Shown: positions 22,189-34,034, numbered from the stretch's first letter. The stretch: DNA of 64,000 nt from Moringa oleifera (GCA_021397835.1 JAJFZO010000906.1:29644-93643), one strand, 5' to 3'. Program-made: numbers and translations. The notes: a model not told the origin generated them from the sequence alone.

Positions 22189-23989
22189 TAGGTGCTTCCC
22201 ATCATGTGTAGCGCTTCTACTAGCTGGGAAGCTTAATGCCTCTTCCTTATCTATATCGAAGACCTTGCCTAAGCCAAGGGAGCATTTTTTCTACCACACA
22301 AACTAGGAGCTAGTGGCCAAGAAGGGTCTATTTTTATCGTACTACGATAAGAGCTATTGCCTTCTATTTAATCTTTCTCTAATTTATAGTATTTTATAAT
22401 ATAAAGTAAATCTTTCTAGTCATCTCAAAGAGCTTAGACCTAATGATGGCGCACTTTTTCTTCTTTTCCTCCCTACCCCGCATTCCTAATGTTAAGAATA
22501 GTAATCTGAGAATGCAATTACCTAGCTACTAAAAGCTATTAAAGAAAAGAGCAGCTCTAATTATATTCCTTACAAGCATAGTAGGTAGGATGATAGCAAC
22601 AAGCATATTCTACTTCTTGTTGCTATTTTGATGTCCTCTTGTACTAGTTACTAAAATAAACTAACTCCGTTTTTCTCTTATATAGTTAATGAGTGCTTAT
22701 GATTTGAGAAATATTGTTATTCTGTAAGCAAGTTATTAGTAGGAAATGGTTTGCATGTACTAATTATCGATAACTTCTCATCCATGGTAATCTGAAAAGG
22801 AAAGAAACAAAATTGAGGTTTAATAGCCAAAGTTGTTAGTTGAGTTAAAGGCTTTAAATTACTGCTCTAAAAAAAAAGTGAGACAGAAATTAACACGATT
22901 AGCTCTAGATAAGAGATCCTTATCTTGGAAACTAATTGCTGATGGGATATGTTTCACTTTGAGTCTAAATAAGGGATGAAGTGGTTTTCTTGCCTAACGA
23001 AGTTCAAACTATACTTACACCACAGTAGCCATTAATAGCAAGCCTAACTTGGTAAATTGATTAGGATGCCATGAGGACCCTTTTAACTTAAAAAAGCTAG
23101 AGGGTCTTTCAATGTAGGTCCCTGCGCACCAAAGACAATGATGGATGGTCCCAAGTTTTGCAACACTTTTTTAAATCTAGGTGTGTTCTATCGAATTGGG
23201 AAGATCCACTAAAAGGAACAAGGTGAAAGTAACCCTTAGCTAGGATGGTAGCCAATTATAAAAGCAAGACAACACTAATTGGAGTTATCTTAAGTTCCTA
23301 GCTATACTTGTGGATATTCATTTCTAGAGAAATAAAAAAACAAGGAGAGATAGAGGAGGCAATTATCATCAGGTTAGAACCCATACCTATGAAGTTTTCA
23401 TTTTTTATAATAGTTTGACAGGCTTAAAACATTCTTCATTATGATTCTTGACACTGAGGAAAATATGAAACATAAGGATGGATCACTATAATGATTGCCT
23501 CTATCCCAAAGAATGTTCTTAGAAAAGTATGCTTTGCTGGTTACAGGCTTCAATGATGATAATGGATTCGACATTTGCAATATGAAGAAGATAGATGTTT
23601 CGGACATTAGGATTCTAACCACTAGAAGGAATCAACGAAATGGAAACAGATCCCAGCTGTAGTAATATGTACATCGAAAAGCAGTACCTAACCTATTTTG
23701 GTAGGCTTATTAACACGACATAAACTTCATCATTAAGAATAGGTACTATATGAAGACCGTTACACTAGGGAAAGGTCGAACGTATGGAGTGCTAGATCTA
23801 GTTTTTTTGTTTTTGTCATATGATAGGCATTGTAATGATATGCATGACAAACTCGACTTGCTATTGAAAACGAAAATTGAAATGTTAAATGAAACATATT
23901 GTAGAATGAAAAGACATAAGATGAAGAAAAAGAACTATCTAAGACCATTGAAGTCTTTAAATTTGCATTTAATTTATTGGATTGAATGC

Positions 23990-24890
23990 ATATCAAAAGC
24001 GTCATTGTGCTTGGCTGTGAGGGCTCTTAGCCACATGGATAGTTCTATATGTTCATGAGTACCCGACCTTGAGATGTGGATCATCCAAAGCACATTGGCA
24101 TGGCGTATTTCTCCTATTTGAACCAAGATTTCAAACCAAACTTCTCCTCAAGAAGATAGATAGGGTGATTCAGGTGAGATCTAATGCATATTCAACTTTC
24201 TATCCACTCGTGGGATCTAAGTAGTTCGAGGGGGACCACCATGGCTCCTCTTTTCTCGATAATCGATATGTCCTTTATCAGTGCATAGACAATAATCTCT
24301 CGAGCATTGGTTTAGGTTTGATCTCAATGGGAAAATAAAATAAAGCACCTAACAACGTATTTTCATAAACCAAGAACTACGAGATCACCCTTTTCATTTA
24401 GGGGTAGCGGAGGGATCGTACCATTAGAGCCTGTTTTTTTATATTTTTTATTTTTTGCATGCTTTTCCAAAGTAAGCTGTAATCAATAGGTTGTTACACT
24501 TCCTCCCTTCTCGAAAGAAAAAACTTAAAATTCTTTTTCCTTTCTGCAGGATCTAAAAGCTTTGATCTAGCCATCAGAAAAACGCATGACTGATAAAATT
24601 TGTGAACGGATTTTAGAGTGTCTAAGTTTAAGCCAAGAGAGTCTTTTAACACCCTCTTTCTTCTTCTCATCAGAGTTATGTGACAAATACTTGCCATGGT
24701 AAGGAATTGTAGGGGGTGGGGGGGACAAGCACACTTAGAGAGCATAGTACAACGGAGAGTTGTGGGCTGCATTCGAGAAGGATGAATCACACCCGAAAAA
24801 AATCTATTAATTCTCTCTCAATTGGTTGGACCATAGGTGGGATGATTTACTTCATAGACAAGGTCTCTGGTTGAAGTCCAAGATGGCCCA
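23990..24890 (+). pseudogene. trnI-GAU: Plastid trnI-GAU, intron and 3' exon (5' exon lost)
   Basis: From gcgtcattgtgcttggctg at about 23,998 the sequence follows the trnI-GAU group II intron, including the conserved intron words gagatgtggatcatcc and caaagaactacgagatcac-like stretches near 24,070 and 24,370. The 3' exon near 24,850-24,890 reads cttcatagacaaggtctctg then gttgaagtccaagatggccca, versus a native exon with CACGGGCGAGG and GGTTCAAGTCC. The T-loop GGTTCAA has become GGTTGAA. The 5' exon is absent or unrecognisable, so no functional tRNA-Ile can be made. Confidence 0.88.
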
Positions 24891-24954
24891 ACTACACCAA
24901 GGAAAAGAATAAAAGAAGTAACTAACTTCTTCATGCATTCTCCACTTGGCTTAG

Positions 24955-25824
24955 GGGGATATAACTCAATTGGTAGAGCTCTGTTCTTGCAATTGGGTCA
25001 TTGTGATTATATGTTAGGTGTCTAATTGTCCAAGCGATAATGATAGCATCTTGTACTTGAACTGTTGACTCACTTTTTTTAAGTAATAGGGAAAAAGACT
25101 AAAAAATGCCACTAAAAGACTCTACTTAAACAAAAAAAGGGTTGTTAAGAATGTAGATGAGGTAGGATGGTCAGTTGGTTCGATCTGTATGGATTGTACA
25201 TGGATGATAGTTAGAGTCGAGAGTTCTACCAAGGTTCCTCATTTGAGATCCCTAAGGAAGAATATCAAGTTAGCCCTTGTGAAGAGCTTGATGCATTATC
25301 TCCTTTTCACCCTTTGAGCGACATGAAACAAAAGGAAGGAAAATCCATGACCGACCCTATCCTCTCCACCTTGTAGGAACTATGAGATCACTCTAAGGAC
25401 ACCTTCAATATCTAGAGGTCACAAGTCAACCATAAAACTTTATTCAATAAGTGGAATGTATTAGCTGTTCGCTTTCAAGTTGGTAGTAAGGGTCAAAAAA
25501 AGGTAATCACTCATTCTTAATACTAGCTTCGAAAGAGCGAAGCCAAAAAAAAGGAAGGGAGGAAGCTCTCTATTCCTAGTTCTTTTACAGCTAGATCCTC
25601 CGAAACCACAAGAATCCTTAGTTAGAATAGGATTTTAACTCGGTATCTTTTGAGATTTTAAGAAGAGTTGTTTTTTTGAAAGCATAGTATGATGAAAGTT
25701 TTAAGCTGTGTTAAGGGGAGAGTTATTGTCTATCGTTGGCCTCTATGGTAGAATCAGTCAGGTGCTTGATCAGTGGTGGTTCACCTTGTGGTGGATGTTA
25801 ACGGTTCAAGTCTACTTATCTCTA
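24955..25824 (+). pseudogene. trnA-UGC: Plastid trnA-UGC with group II intron
   Basis: The 5' exon at 24,955-24,992 begins ggggatataactcaattgg and ends at the anticodon ttgca. The 3' exon at about 25,790-25,824 ends caagtctacttatctcta, pairing with the ggggata acceptor strand. Between them lies a recognisable intron of about 800 bp, for example tgtctaattgtccaagcg and ggaaaatccatg near 25,340. Exon changes from the conserved plastid sequence are transitions: TAGCTCAG to TAACTCAA, CTCCGCTC to CTCTGTTC, CGAGTCCGC to CAAGTCTAC. Expression is not expected in the nucleus, because the group II intron depends on plastid factors. Confidence 0.92.
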
Positions 25825-25980
25825 ACTCATGAACTTAACACATACAAAGCTATATGATAGCACCCAATTCTTTTGATTTGACAGTTTGATTTATAATTTC
25901 TCATTCATGGACATTGATAAGATAAGATCCTTACATTTAGCAGCACCTTAAATGGCATAGTCTTGAAGTTAACAGTGAAG

Positions 25981-26519
25981 TTTAAATGAGGAACGCTTAC
26001 GGTGGATACCTAGGCACTTAGAGATGGGGAACGGCGTAGTAAGTGACGAAATGCTTTAAGGAGTTAAAAATAAGTGTAAATTCGAAGATTCCCGAATAAG
26101 TCAACTTTTTGAACTGTTGCTAAATCTATGGGCAAGGAAGAGATAACCTGGCGAACTAAAACATCTCAGTAGCCAAAGGAAAATAAAACAAAAGTGATTC
26201 CCATGGCATCGACGAACGAAATAGGAGCAGCTTAAACCATGAAAATGGGGTTATGAGAGAGCAATAAAAGTGTCATGCTGATAGGCAAAGCAATGGAGTG
26301 TTACACCCTAGATGGTGAGAGTTTAGTATTCGAAAGCATCATTAGCTTATGCTTTGACTCGAATAGCGTAGGGCATGTAGAATCTCATGTGAATCAGTAA
26401 GGAGTACTTCGCAAGGCTAAATACTGTTAGGTGACTGATAGCGAAGTAATACCATGAGAGAAGGGTGAAAAAACCCCTATCGAGGAGTGAAATAAAACAT
26501 GAAACTATAAGCATGCAAG
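25981..26519 (+). pseudogene. rrn23: Plastid 23S rRNA gene, first ~540 bp
   Basis: Begins at the native 5' end region (aatgaggaacgcttacggtg, then gatacctaggcac). It includes the well-conserved domain I words gattcccgaataagtcaac, aacctggcgaactaaaacat and ctagatggtgagagt. Homology ends at about 26,519 after the gaacatgaaaccgtaagc region (here aaacatgaaactataagc). The plastid gene is about 2.8 kb, so roughly four fifths are missing. Many transitions are seen, as in the rest of the block. Confidence 0.93.
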
Positions 26520-27667
26520 GCTTGCAAGGAATTAAAAGCATTCCACCTCACCAAGACCACGAATGGGTTACTTTTTGCATCATGAAGGCCATGAATAGGA
26601 CTAGTCAAGCAAGATCTCGTTACAAGAATAAGAAGTAGAATGTATGAATCATTATAAAATTTTCTCTTTTGCTAAGGTAAGAGGTCATTACGCCCTATCT
26701 TTGGTCTTAAAAGAATCGAACTAAGTCATCTACCCATTCCATCTGCCTCGAAACTAATCAATCATCAAAGTGAAGAAAAAAACCTTAACTTCAAGAGCAT
26801 CCTTAAAGATGCCAATGAATGAAATGACATTACTAAGAGCTCTCCCTCAACAAGAGTTAAGTAAAAGAAAAAAAAGGAAAGGCAGCTTTAACTATAAAAC
26901 AAACCAAAAAAAGGATACATTCTTCTTGATCAATTGCTTTGGACCTTGCTATAGTGCATATAGCCTTATATATGAATCTAGATCACGATCTCGATATAGA
27001 AGGATAGTAGTGCCCTTGCCTTTGCTTTAAGTGGATCAACTGGTTACCTTTTTAATTGGTGGTTATCCAGAATGAATTTGGGAAGTGCTAATCTATTATA
27101 AGGAAGCTTCTAGAGGAAACAAAAGCTATCACAATATCAATTATTACATCTTTATCCAAAAGGTAAATCGATGTAGGCAGTTAGTTGCCTCATATACATT
27201 AAAGGAAATGCTATCGTGTGCCTAGACGAATTCTCTTGTAAACTCTCTTTCTTGGCCTAGAATGTGGGCTAAATGAAACCCTTACATTTCCTCCCTACCT
27301 ATAAGTGCACTTCCAACTCACGACGGTGCTTCTTTCTGATCTGAGTTAGAATCTCTGACTTCTGTCAGTTATTCAGATCTTTCCAGAGAGTTAGATTCAT
27401 ATTTTCCATCATCCAGTTGATGGAAAAAAGACACCTACCAGTGGGGCTGCTTCCCAATAAAGATGTCCATCAAAATTTTTTCCTCGAGTGCCCTCAGTCG
27501 AACCTGAGGGCATCATTGGCATCACCCCTATCCAATTTTGAAATTAAGGTTCTCAAAGCGAATGAAATGGCTAAGGCTAGCCCCCTAAGGAAGCCTATCT
27601 TTATCAATAAAGAAGAGATGATACAGCCTCCCATGGTAATGAATGCCTTTGAAAATAAGCACCTTTG
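26520..27667. other. Organelle-like DNA between plastid block and satellite A
   Basis: No known gene. Composition resembles the other mitochondrial-like tracts. A frame at 27,417-27,815 starts in this DNA (residues 1 to about 84) and runs on into satellite A. Its first part (for example MAKASPLRKPIFINKEEM) is unlike any family I recognise, and it has no conserved neighbour. Confidence 0.4.
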
Positions 27668-29420
27668 CCTTTGTTGGCACACTCTGTGTGACTACATGCT
27701 GGGTCTTCTACCCATGACTTTTTTGTTGGGGGTCGTAGTGGATCATCTTTCGTCCTTATGGCTCATGCAACATGATGCTCATGGCATGCTTATTAGGCCC
27801 ACTATCGAGGGATAGTCATAAGGGTCTGGCTCACGTATGGCTTCCTTGGCTCAGCTGGTGCACCCTGTGTAGTTGCACACTAGGCCATCTGCCCATGTCA
27901 TACCTGCACGGGCTAGCCATGGCATGGCTCTTCTACTCTGACAATGGTCCATGTGACGTGGTACTCATGGCATGCTTGCTTGGAACACTACTGTAGGATA
28001 ACGATGAGGTTTTGGCTTATGTGGGATGCCCTTACATTACACGGCGCAACCCATGCAGCCGCACGCTGTGCCTTCCACTCATGTCTTATCTGCTGGAGGC
28101 AATTGTGCCTCGCCTTCTATACTGATCATCCAAGTAACGTTGTGCTCATGGCACGCTCGCTTGGCACACTACGGAAGGATAGCAACGAGGGTTTGGCTCA
28201 TGTGGGGTGCTGTTGTCTTGGCTGGTGCACTCTATATGGCCGCACGCTAGGCCTTCTGCCTATGCATGCCTACTGAGGCAATTGTAGCTCACTTCCCATG
28301 CCCATGGCTCAAGTGACGTGGCCCTCATGGCACACTCATTGGGCATATGATTTTGGGATAGTGATAAGGGTTTAGCTTACGTAAAGTGCCCTCACCTTGG
28401 TTGGCATGCCTTGTGCAGTCGCACGCTAAGCCTTCTGCCTATACTATACTTACTGGTCGACAGTTGAGGCTTGCCTCCCTTGCCTTTGGCTTGGTTAGCA
28501 TATATTGCGATCGCACACTATGCAATTTGCGCATGCCACATTGACTAGAGGTAACCTAGGCTCGCCTTTCGTGCCCATGGTTCAAGTGACACAATGCTCA
28601 TGGCATGTTCACTAGGCACAAGACCTAGGGATAGCGACGAGGGTTTGGCTCACGTAAAATGCCATTGGCTTGGTCTGCGTGGCATGTATGACCACAAGCT
28701 ACGTTTTTCACCTATACTGTGCCTTCTAGTTATAGCTGTGGCTCACCTCTAATGCATATAGTCTAGGCAATGCACTCGTAGCACACTTACTGGGCACACG
28801 ATCAAGGGATAGTGATAAGTGTTTAGCGAGAGTGATGATCCCTTGGCTTGATTGGCGTGGCCTATGAGGTTGAATGCTAGGCCTTCTACCCATGCTAAAC
28901 TAGTAAGGGGTAGATGTGGCTCACCTCTTATGCACATGGTCTAGGTGATGCAACATTCATGGCATGCTAGCTGGGCACATGTTTGTGGGATAGTAACGAG
29001 AATTTGGCTCACGTGGGGTGCCATTGGCTTGGCTAGCGTGCCCTACGCAGTTGCACGCTAGGCCTTGTGCCCATGTCTATCCTCTTAGGGGCAATCGTCC
29101 CATGCCTTATGTGCCTATGCGAAGTGATGCTCGCTACACATTTATTAGGCCTATGATTAAAACATAGCGAAGAGGGTCTGGCTTGCATGGTGGACCCTTG
29201 GCTTGGCTGGTATGCTCAATATGGCTACATTAGCCTTTGGCCCATGCCAAGCCTGTTGGAGGTAGCCGTGACTTGCCTTATGTGCCCATGTACCATGTGA
29301 TGCGATGCTTAATGCACGCTCATTGAGCCCACAATCGACAAATAATGAGGAAGGATTGGCTTATGTGGGGCACCCTTTGATTAGCTGGTGCGCTCAGTGT
29401 GGTTCCACATCGGGCCTTGA
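27668..29420 (+). repeat. Satellite block A: GC-rich ~182-bp tandem repeat, about 10 copies
   Basis: Degenerate head-to-tail repeat with a recurring order of words: ggccttgcgcccatg, tgcctgct.agggcagccgtgg, cttgcctcccatgcccatgg, gatgctcatggcatgctcgc, gggcacacgatcgagggata, and ggctcacgtggggtgccctt. It is far richer in G+C than surrounding DNA. Copies differ mostly by CG versus TG/CA. It begins directly against organelle-like DNA and ends against a CACTA relic. Open frames inside are chance. Confidence 0.92.
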
Positions 29421-29523
29421 GCAAAAGGTGATGATACTTGAGCTGTAGAAGATGTGTCCAATGTGTAGGACTATTTGCCCTTACCTCTAACACCACAAGC
29501 ACCACGTCCCCCTCTTTTTGACA
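29421..29523 (-). pseudogene. Start of CACTA second gene, truncated
   Basis: On the minus strand from ATG at 29,523: MSKRGGRGACGVRGKGK then a stop. A glycine/arginine-rich start is usual for the second protein of plant CACTA elements. It is cut off by satellite A. Only position and composition support this. Confidence 0.35.
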
Positions 29524-29849
29524 TCTGTGAGTAATGAACAAAGTATATTTAGTGAGAAAATTATAAAATGAGCATAAATCTAATTTGTAACGTATTCAAT
29601 CACAGACCTTTATAATCAGTCACCATCAACAATGTCATTCACAAAAGTTTTGTCTTCACAATTAGACTCCTCACTATTAAATGATACTTTTTCTTGATCT
29701 ACCAATTGAACTGAATTTTCCTGAACTTGAATCTCTTAACCTTGATCATTGATATCTCTCAAATTATTTACAATCTGATCGTCAAAAGAAAAGGATGTAA
29801 CTGTTGCATCATATCATCTTGGAATGGATCATCCGGAGATTTAATTCGA

Positions 29850-30306
29850 TTTTTTGCTTTAGTTTGACCACACTTCAGTCTCTCTTTTATGGAGTGGTAT
29901 TAGGATACGATGTAAAATATACTTGCTATGCTTGATACGCAAAAATAAATGTATCATTTCCTTTATATCTCTTATTGGTTTTAATATCAATGGTCCCATG
30001 CTTGGGGCAGATCCTTTTACCCATGCTAGAAGGCTCAAACCATCTACAATTGAATAATGTCAGTTATTTCACAAGCATACCAGGATACACGATCTCTATA
30101 ATTTCTTCAATGATTCCATGGTACATATAGTTTGTACTTATCAAAGCTACTCCAGAGTTGTTTGAACTTCGATTATTAGCGCAATTGAAATTATGAAAAT
30201 AGTAACTATTAACATAGTGAATTGGATAATTGTTGACCTTATTTATAGGTCCCCATGCTAGATCATACAAAAATGTATCATTCACCCCATTGATAGGATT
30301 CTGCAC
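29850..30306 (-). pseudogene. CACTA transposase C-terminal DUF4216 region
   Basis: The minus strand from 30,306 reads through YPIHYVNSYYFHNFNCANNR, NNSGVALIS and YHGIIEEIIEIVYPGM, then a stop and LTLFNCRWFEPS. This matches the DUF4216 pattern of plant Tnp2-type proteins (NSGV, a YG/HG..EII.L.Y phrase, then LFKCDWFD). The stop lies in the middle of the domain. It sits 3' of DUF4218 as in intact elements. Confidence 0.75.
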
Positions 30307-30599
30307 CTAATAACATATCGATAGAAATGAAACTTTGTCAACATAAATGCTATTGAAAGTTACATTATTTCATAATTGCAATGAGAATTACCATGAAATT
30401 ACTTACGTATTCCTTGAACCAATCAACAAAGCCTGATTATATATGTTTTGTTATATCGACTTTGCGTAGATTCGATAAGGATGTGGTTAATGTCTAAATG
30501 AATATTCTGCAAGGATAAATAGCATATGCGTCAAATTATATCCAATATAATTGATGTAAAACATTACCAATATACATAACAAAGCTTATTGCACAAAGA

Positions 30600-30824
30600 G
30601 TTCAACTTCAGGATAACTCATAAGCACGTATTTGCTTATCTCAAATGTTTTCTCTTGTGTAAGATAACCACCCTTACATAACCCCTCATTTCGGCCAGGA
30701 CAATTGAAGATAGATAGTTGAGGATTCTCAAATGACTCATCATCATCATCATTTTATGGCACTCTTTTCTAGCTTGGACATGTGCCTTAAAATAGTGAGA
30801 ACAAAAAGATGATGTCTCCTCCAA
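30600..30824 (-). pseudogene. CACTA transposase segment following DUF4218
   Basis: The minus strand from 30,824 reads MEETSSFCSHYFKAHVQAR, then a run of methionines from a cat repeat, then ILNYLSSI. Plant CACTA proteins have a comparable stretch (EEISNFCS.YF) between DUF4218 and DUF4216. The order and spacing fit. Confidence 0.6.
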
Positions 30825-30969
30825 TATTTAAGCTTCATAGATGGAACCTTCCACATGAGTTTTATTCTTAACCTTCTTTTTTTAAATTGTGTAAAAATTT
30901 ACAAAATAACATTTTCACATGCATTGGGATAATCACATAAGCTCAATCCATTTAAATGTAAATAAAATT

Positions 30970-31668
30970 TCAACAAAACAATTCATACTTCTCAAATGGA
31001 TATATCCATCTGTATTGTACTGGTCCTCCAACTCGCACTTTATACACCAAGTGCACAGGCAAGTGTTCCATAACATTAAAAAATGTAGGAGAAAATATCT
31101 TTTCAAACTTACACAAAATTATGACAATATTATTGTCCATCACATCTAACTTATTCTCCTCCAATTTCGGACAATATAAATCTCGAAAGAATACACTCAA
31201 TTCAATGATAGCGTCCCAAATAGGCGTAAGTAGGCAACTGAATGCAATTGGCAATAATCTCTCCATCACCACATGACAATCATGGCTTTTCATATGTTGC
31301 AATGTACATGTTCGAATGTCAATACATCTGCCCAAGCTAAATGCATATCCATCAGGAAGTTTTAACTCTTTTATCCATTCATATATAGCCCTCTTCTGGT
31401 CCATATCCTGTGTATACTGAACTTTTACTTTTGTGAAGCTTCCATTACCTCTATCTTCAAGATGTAAGTCATTTCGACGACAATATAAAGGTAGATCTAA
31501 CCTTGCTTTGACATTGACCTTAGTTTTTCCATTAACATCCATCACAGTATGAAAAAAATTCTTGAAAACATTGGCTTCAGTATGCATGACATCTATATTA
31601 TAAGGGTTCAATAAATCACGCCAATATGGTAAATCCCAAAAGATGCTGCATTTAGTGAAATTATGCAA
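30970..31668 (-). pseudogene. CACTA Tnp2 C-terminal part and DUF4218 domain
   Basis: A 232-residue open frame, the longest real coding remnant in the window. Residues 1-50 (CSIFWDLPYWRDLLNPYNID, then VMHTEANVFKNFFHTVMDV) are the end of the Tnp2 transposase domain, where the family shows LP.W..L...HNIDVMH.E.NV. Residues 125-232 are DUF4218: MKSHDCHVVMERLLPIAF, LSVFFRDLYC, and MEHLPVHLVYKVRVGGPVQY with RWIYPFEKY. Intact proteins continue further, and this frame ends at 30,970 without the following segment. The domain belongs to the transposase that recognises CACTA ends. It is preserved better than its neighbours, but upstream exons contain stops. Confidence 0.88.
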
Positions 31669-32025
31669 CTCTTTATAGCTATGTGTTCAGTGCTGGCCTC
31701 TCGTGTCAATTATTTTAGGAAACTGCATAGTTACATGATATAGTTTTGCATTAGAGAGTCTCATTGGTGGTTCACCCTGTTTAGTTCGACCCTTGATAAA
31801 ATTCTTTCTGTTTCGTCTAAATGTGTGGTCCATTGGGAGGAATTGTCAATAACAATCAAAATAACATATCTTTCAACCATGTTTCAAGTAAAAAGCTTTC
31901 GATGATCCCATACAAACTGGACAACCTAATCGACCTGTTGTTTGCCAACCCGATAACATACCATATGCAGGGAAGTCATTTATAGTCCATAATAGTGCAA
32001 TATGCATGTCATATATTTGCATTAC
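31669..32025 (-). pseudogene. CACTA Tnp2 transposase central domain (broken)
   Basis: The minus strand from about 32,022 reads MQIYDMHIALLWTINDFPAY, then GMLSGWQTTGRLGCPVCM, a family hallmark (W.INDFPAYG.LSGW.T.GR.ACP.C). It continues as FLPMDHTFRRNRKNF (family FLP.DHP.R). Two stops interrupt it after YLKHG and CYFDCY, and another follows in DTRGQH. It continues directly into the open frame at 31,668. N-terminal exons are missing between here and the LINE-like fragment. Confidence 0.85.
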
Positions 32026-32324
32026 TCTAAAACATTTTAGTCATGTGTTAGCAACATGGTTAAGCATCTACTTACACTGCCTTTGGAATGTATTCTCACC
32101 ACTGAGATGACAACAATTAACCTTGGCTTGAAAATATTTTTTGGATTCTATTCCACTGCAAAATCTACACCCTACAAAATAAAAAAACTAAAAAAACAAA
32201 GAGTTAAAATACTAACAAAATATTTTAAGGTTCATTTTGGAGCTAACTTTTATAGTATTATTTCTTTAAATAAAACTGTTGTTTCCTAGAAACCTTACTT
32301 CCAAGTTAAATGCCCCTACCAATA
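32026..32324. other. Unassigned stretch before second long repeat copy
   Basis: About 300 bp with no recognisable feature. Open frames here are not conserved. Confidence 0.4.
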
Positions 32325-33830
32325 TCTCTTTAACTAGATTGCATTCACTTAGACTCATACTAGCATCAAGAGTCCGAGGGGACTTTGGCAGGGTGACCCC
32401 TTTTCCTCTTTGCCTTATGTTTAGGTATGGATGTATGGCCCTTTTCTTCTATCTTTTGTTTATGTCTGATCCATTATGTGTGTTTTTTTTTAAGTAACTG
32501 GTCATTACTAGAAGATGATAAAGATGTAGGCTGCTTTTTATTATTAGAAAAGCAAGGCTAATGTGGCTACTAAGCTATTTCTTTGGAAAGCTCCAATTGA
32601 GATGGGAAATTCCTCGATAAAGCTGCTAGTACAAGGTGAACTCATATTGGCCAAAGTAAAAGAAAAGGAAATGGTAGAGAGATTCAGCATGCTGCTCACT
32701 AAACCTCCGAATTAATATCTAACAAGTTGAGTCTTACGTCAGTTATATAGAACACCACACATACCAGAAAGGCTGAAATAGCCACTCCATGGCTTAACAT
32801 TAGTGGAATGCTACCTCTAATTCCCTGTATGTTCGACAAAAGGGAGGAATCCTGTTCAGTTTATGGATAGCTATGTTGAAATGAGGCATGAAGAAAAATT
32901 ATGCAAGGAACTTTGTTAATTTTCCAGCTGGTGCGCCAAGAAGTAGAGAAGGATCTAAGATACCTAGAAAATGCACAATACCTGGTACTGGACATAAACA
33001 GAGTGCGGATGCTGCAACGTTCACAAACTTTGATAGGTATAGCATTGTGAGCAAATAGAGCAGAAGAGAGATTACCATTTCTTTCTATTATAGTGGCAAA
33101 CTTGTTGTAGTCAATCCTAAAGGGAGAACCTTATTTTTTCATGATTTAAATCTGGTAGGCATGGCACTAGTAATCAAAGATGAGCATGGTGCTTTTGTCA
33201 AAAGTATAGGTGAAGACCACGAAAGGGAATATAAAGGCAAAGGAAGCAAAGAGCTTACTGTCTTTTTCTGTTATGGTGACGAGCTCGCTATAGTCAATTC
33301 TTACAGAGAATCACATGTTTTAGGACTTAAATCTGGTAGGCATGGCACTAGTAATTAGAGATGAGCAAGGTGCTTTTGTCAAAAGTGTAGTTTAAGTCCA
33401 TAGAAGGGAATGTAAAGCCAAAGGAAGCAAAGAGCTTATCGTTTCTTTCTATTACAGTGGCGAGCTTGTTATAATCGGTCCTAAAGGGAGAAACTTGCTT
33501 TTTCATGACTTGAATATGGTAAGCATGGCATTGGTAATCAGAGATAAGCAGGGTGCTTTTGTCAAATGTTTCGTGGTAATATACAAGTCCACGAAAGGGA
33601 ATATGAAGCCAAAGGAAGCAAAGGCCTAGGTAGTTAGAGAAGCTTTAAAATTTTCACTGCAAAGTCAGTTTGGAGAAATGAATTTTCAGTCAAATTTGAT
33701 GGAGGTGGTGCTTAACTTTAGACAGAAAGGAAAAGAAGAAAAAGAGTTTTCCATAGCTGCTTAACTTTAAGCATATCGGGTGGGCAAAATCCAAGTTTAC
33801 CTTCTTAAAATCTAGTGATGATTCACCAAA
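32325..33830 (+). pseudogene. LINE-like reverse transcriptase/RNase H remnant, copy 2
   Basis: The motif at 32,371-32,406 reads SPRGLWQGDPFS, closer to the reverse transcriptase consensus than copy 1. Repeated MALVIKDEHGAFVKS phrases follow at 33,161-33,570, and REALKFSLQSQF near 33,640. It carries an insert of about 50 bp near 33,720-33,760 relative to copy 1. Broken throughout. Confidence 0.45.
33064..33605 (+). repeat. Three tandem copies of the 182-bp RNase H-like unit, second set
   Basis: The phrase ggcatggca(c/t)t(a/g)gtaatc recurs at about 33,160, 33,343 and 33,526, spacing 183 bp. Homologous to 2,890-3,440. Confidence 0.75.
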
Positions 33831-33998
33831 TGCTTAGATTTGATCTTTCTGTAAAGACCAAGTAGCAAGAAGAGTGGAGAAATTGCAGAGAAATGGAGAT
33901 TACAGAGAGCAGAAAGATTGCAGACATTGAAAGGAGAAAAAGGTATGCGGCGATAAAGAAGATAACTAAGTTAGGGTTAGGTTTTTAAATAAGTATTT

Positions 33999-34034
33999 AT
34001 ACTACATCAAAACGACGTCGTTTTGATGTAGTAT
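33999..34034. repeat. Perfect 36-bp palindrome, copy 2
   Basis: Identical to 3,792-3,827, centred at 34,016/34,017. Both its CpG sites are intact in both copies although neighbouring DNA has diverged. Confidence 0.9.

Larger units (their letters stand above)
21071..23989. other. Organelle-like or mixed non-coding DNA
   Basis: No gene recognised. Word composition from about 21,800 on resembles mitochondrial intergenic DNA. Two dinucleotide microsatellites lie inside it. Short frames, including those at 23,398-24,058, do not resemble any known protein. Confidence 0.4.
23990..26519 (+). other. Plastid inverted-repeat DNA insertion (trnI-trnA-rrn23)
   Basis: A continuous 2.5-kb match, in native order and orientation, to the plastid ribosomal operon: trnI-GAU intron and 3' exon, spacer, trnA-UGC with its group II intron, spacer, start of rrn23. 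Most differences from the conserved plastid sequence as I know it are C-to-T or G-to-A. The block could have come straight from the plastid, or through mitochondrial DNA that already carried it, since its flanks look mitochondrial. Confidence 0.93.

Noticed and set aside
24955..25824. trnA-UGC considered as a working tRNA gene
   Set aside because: It has a group II intron and multiple stem changes, and no nuclear tRNA processing would remove that intron.
25981..26519. rRNA-like sequence first considered as mitochondrial 26S rRNA or as a functional rRNA
   Set aside because: It is preceded in native order by plastid trnI and trnA, so it is plastid rrn23. Only the first ~540 bp remain, with many transitions.
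27417..27815. A 132-residue open frame across the organelle/satellite border
   Set aside because: The first two thirds match no family I know and the rest is satellite. Crossing a repeat junction makes a real gene unlikely.
27668..29420. Regular repeats considered as a CRISPR-like array
   Set aside because: Repeats are contiguous degenerate 182-bp monomers without unique spacers, in a plant genome with no cas genes.
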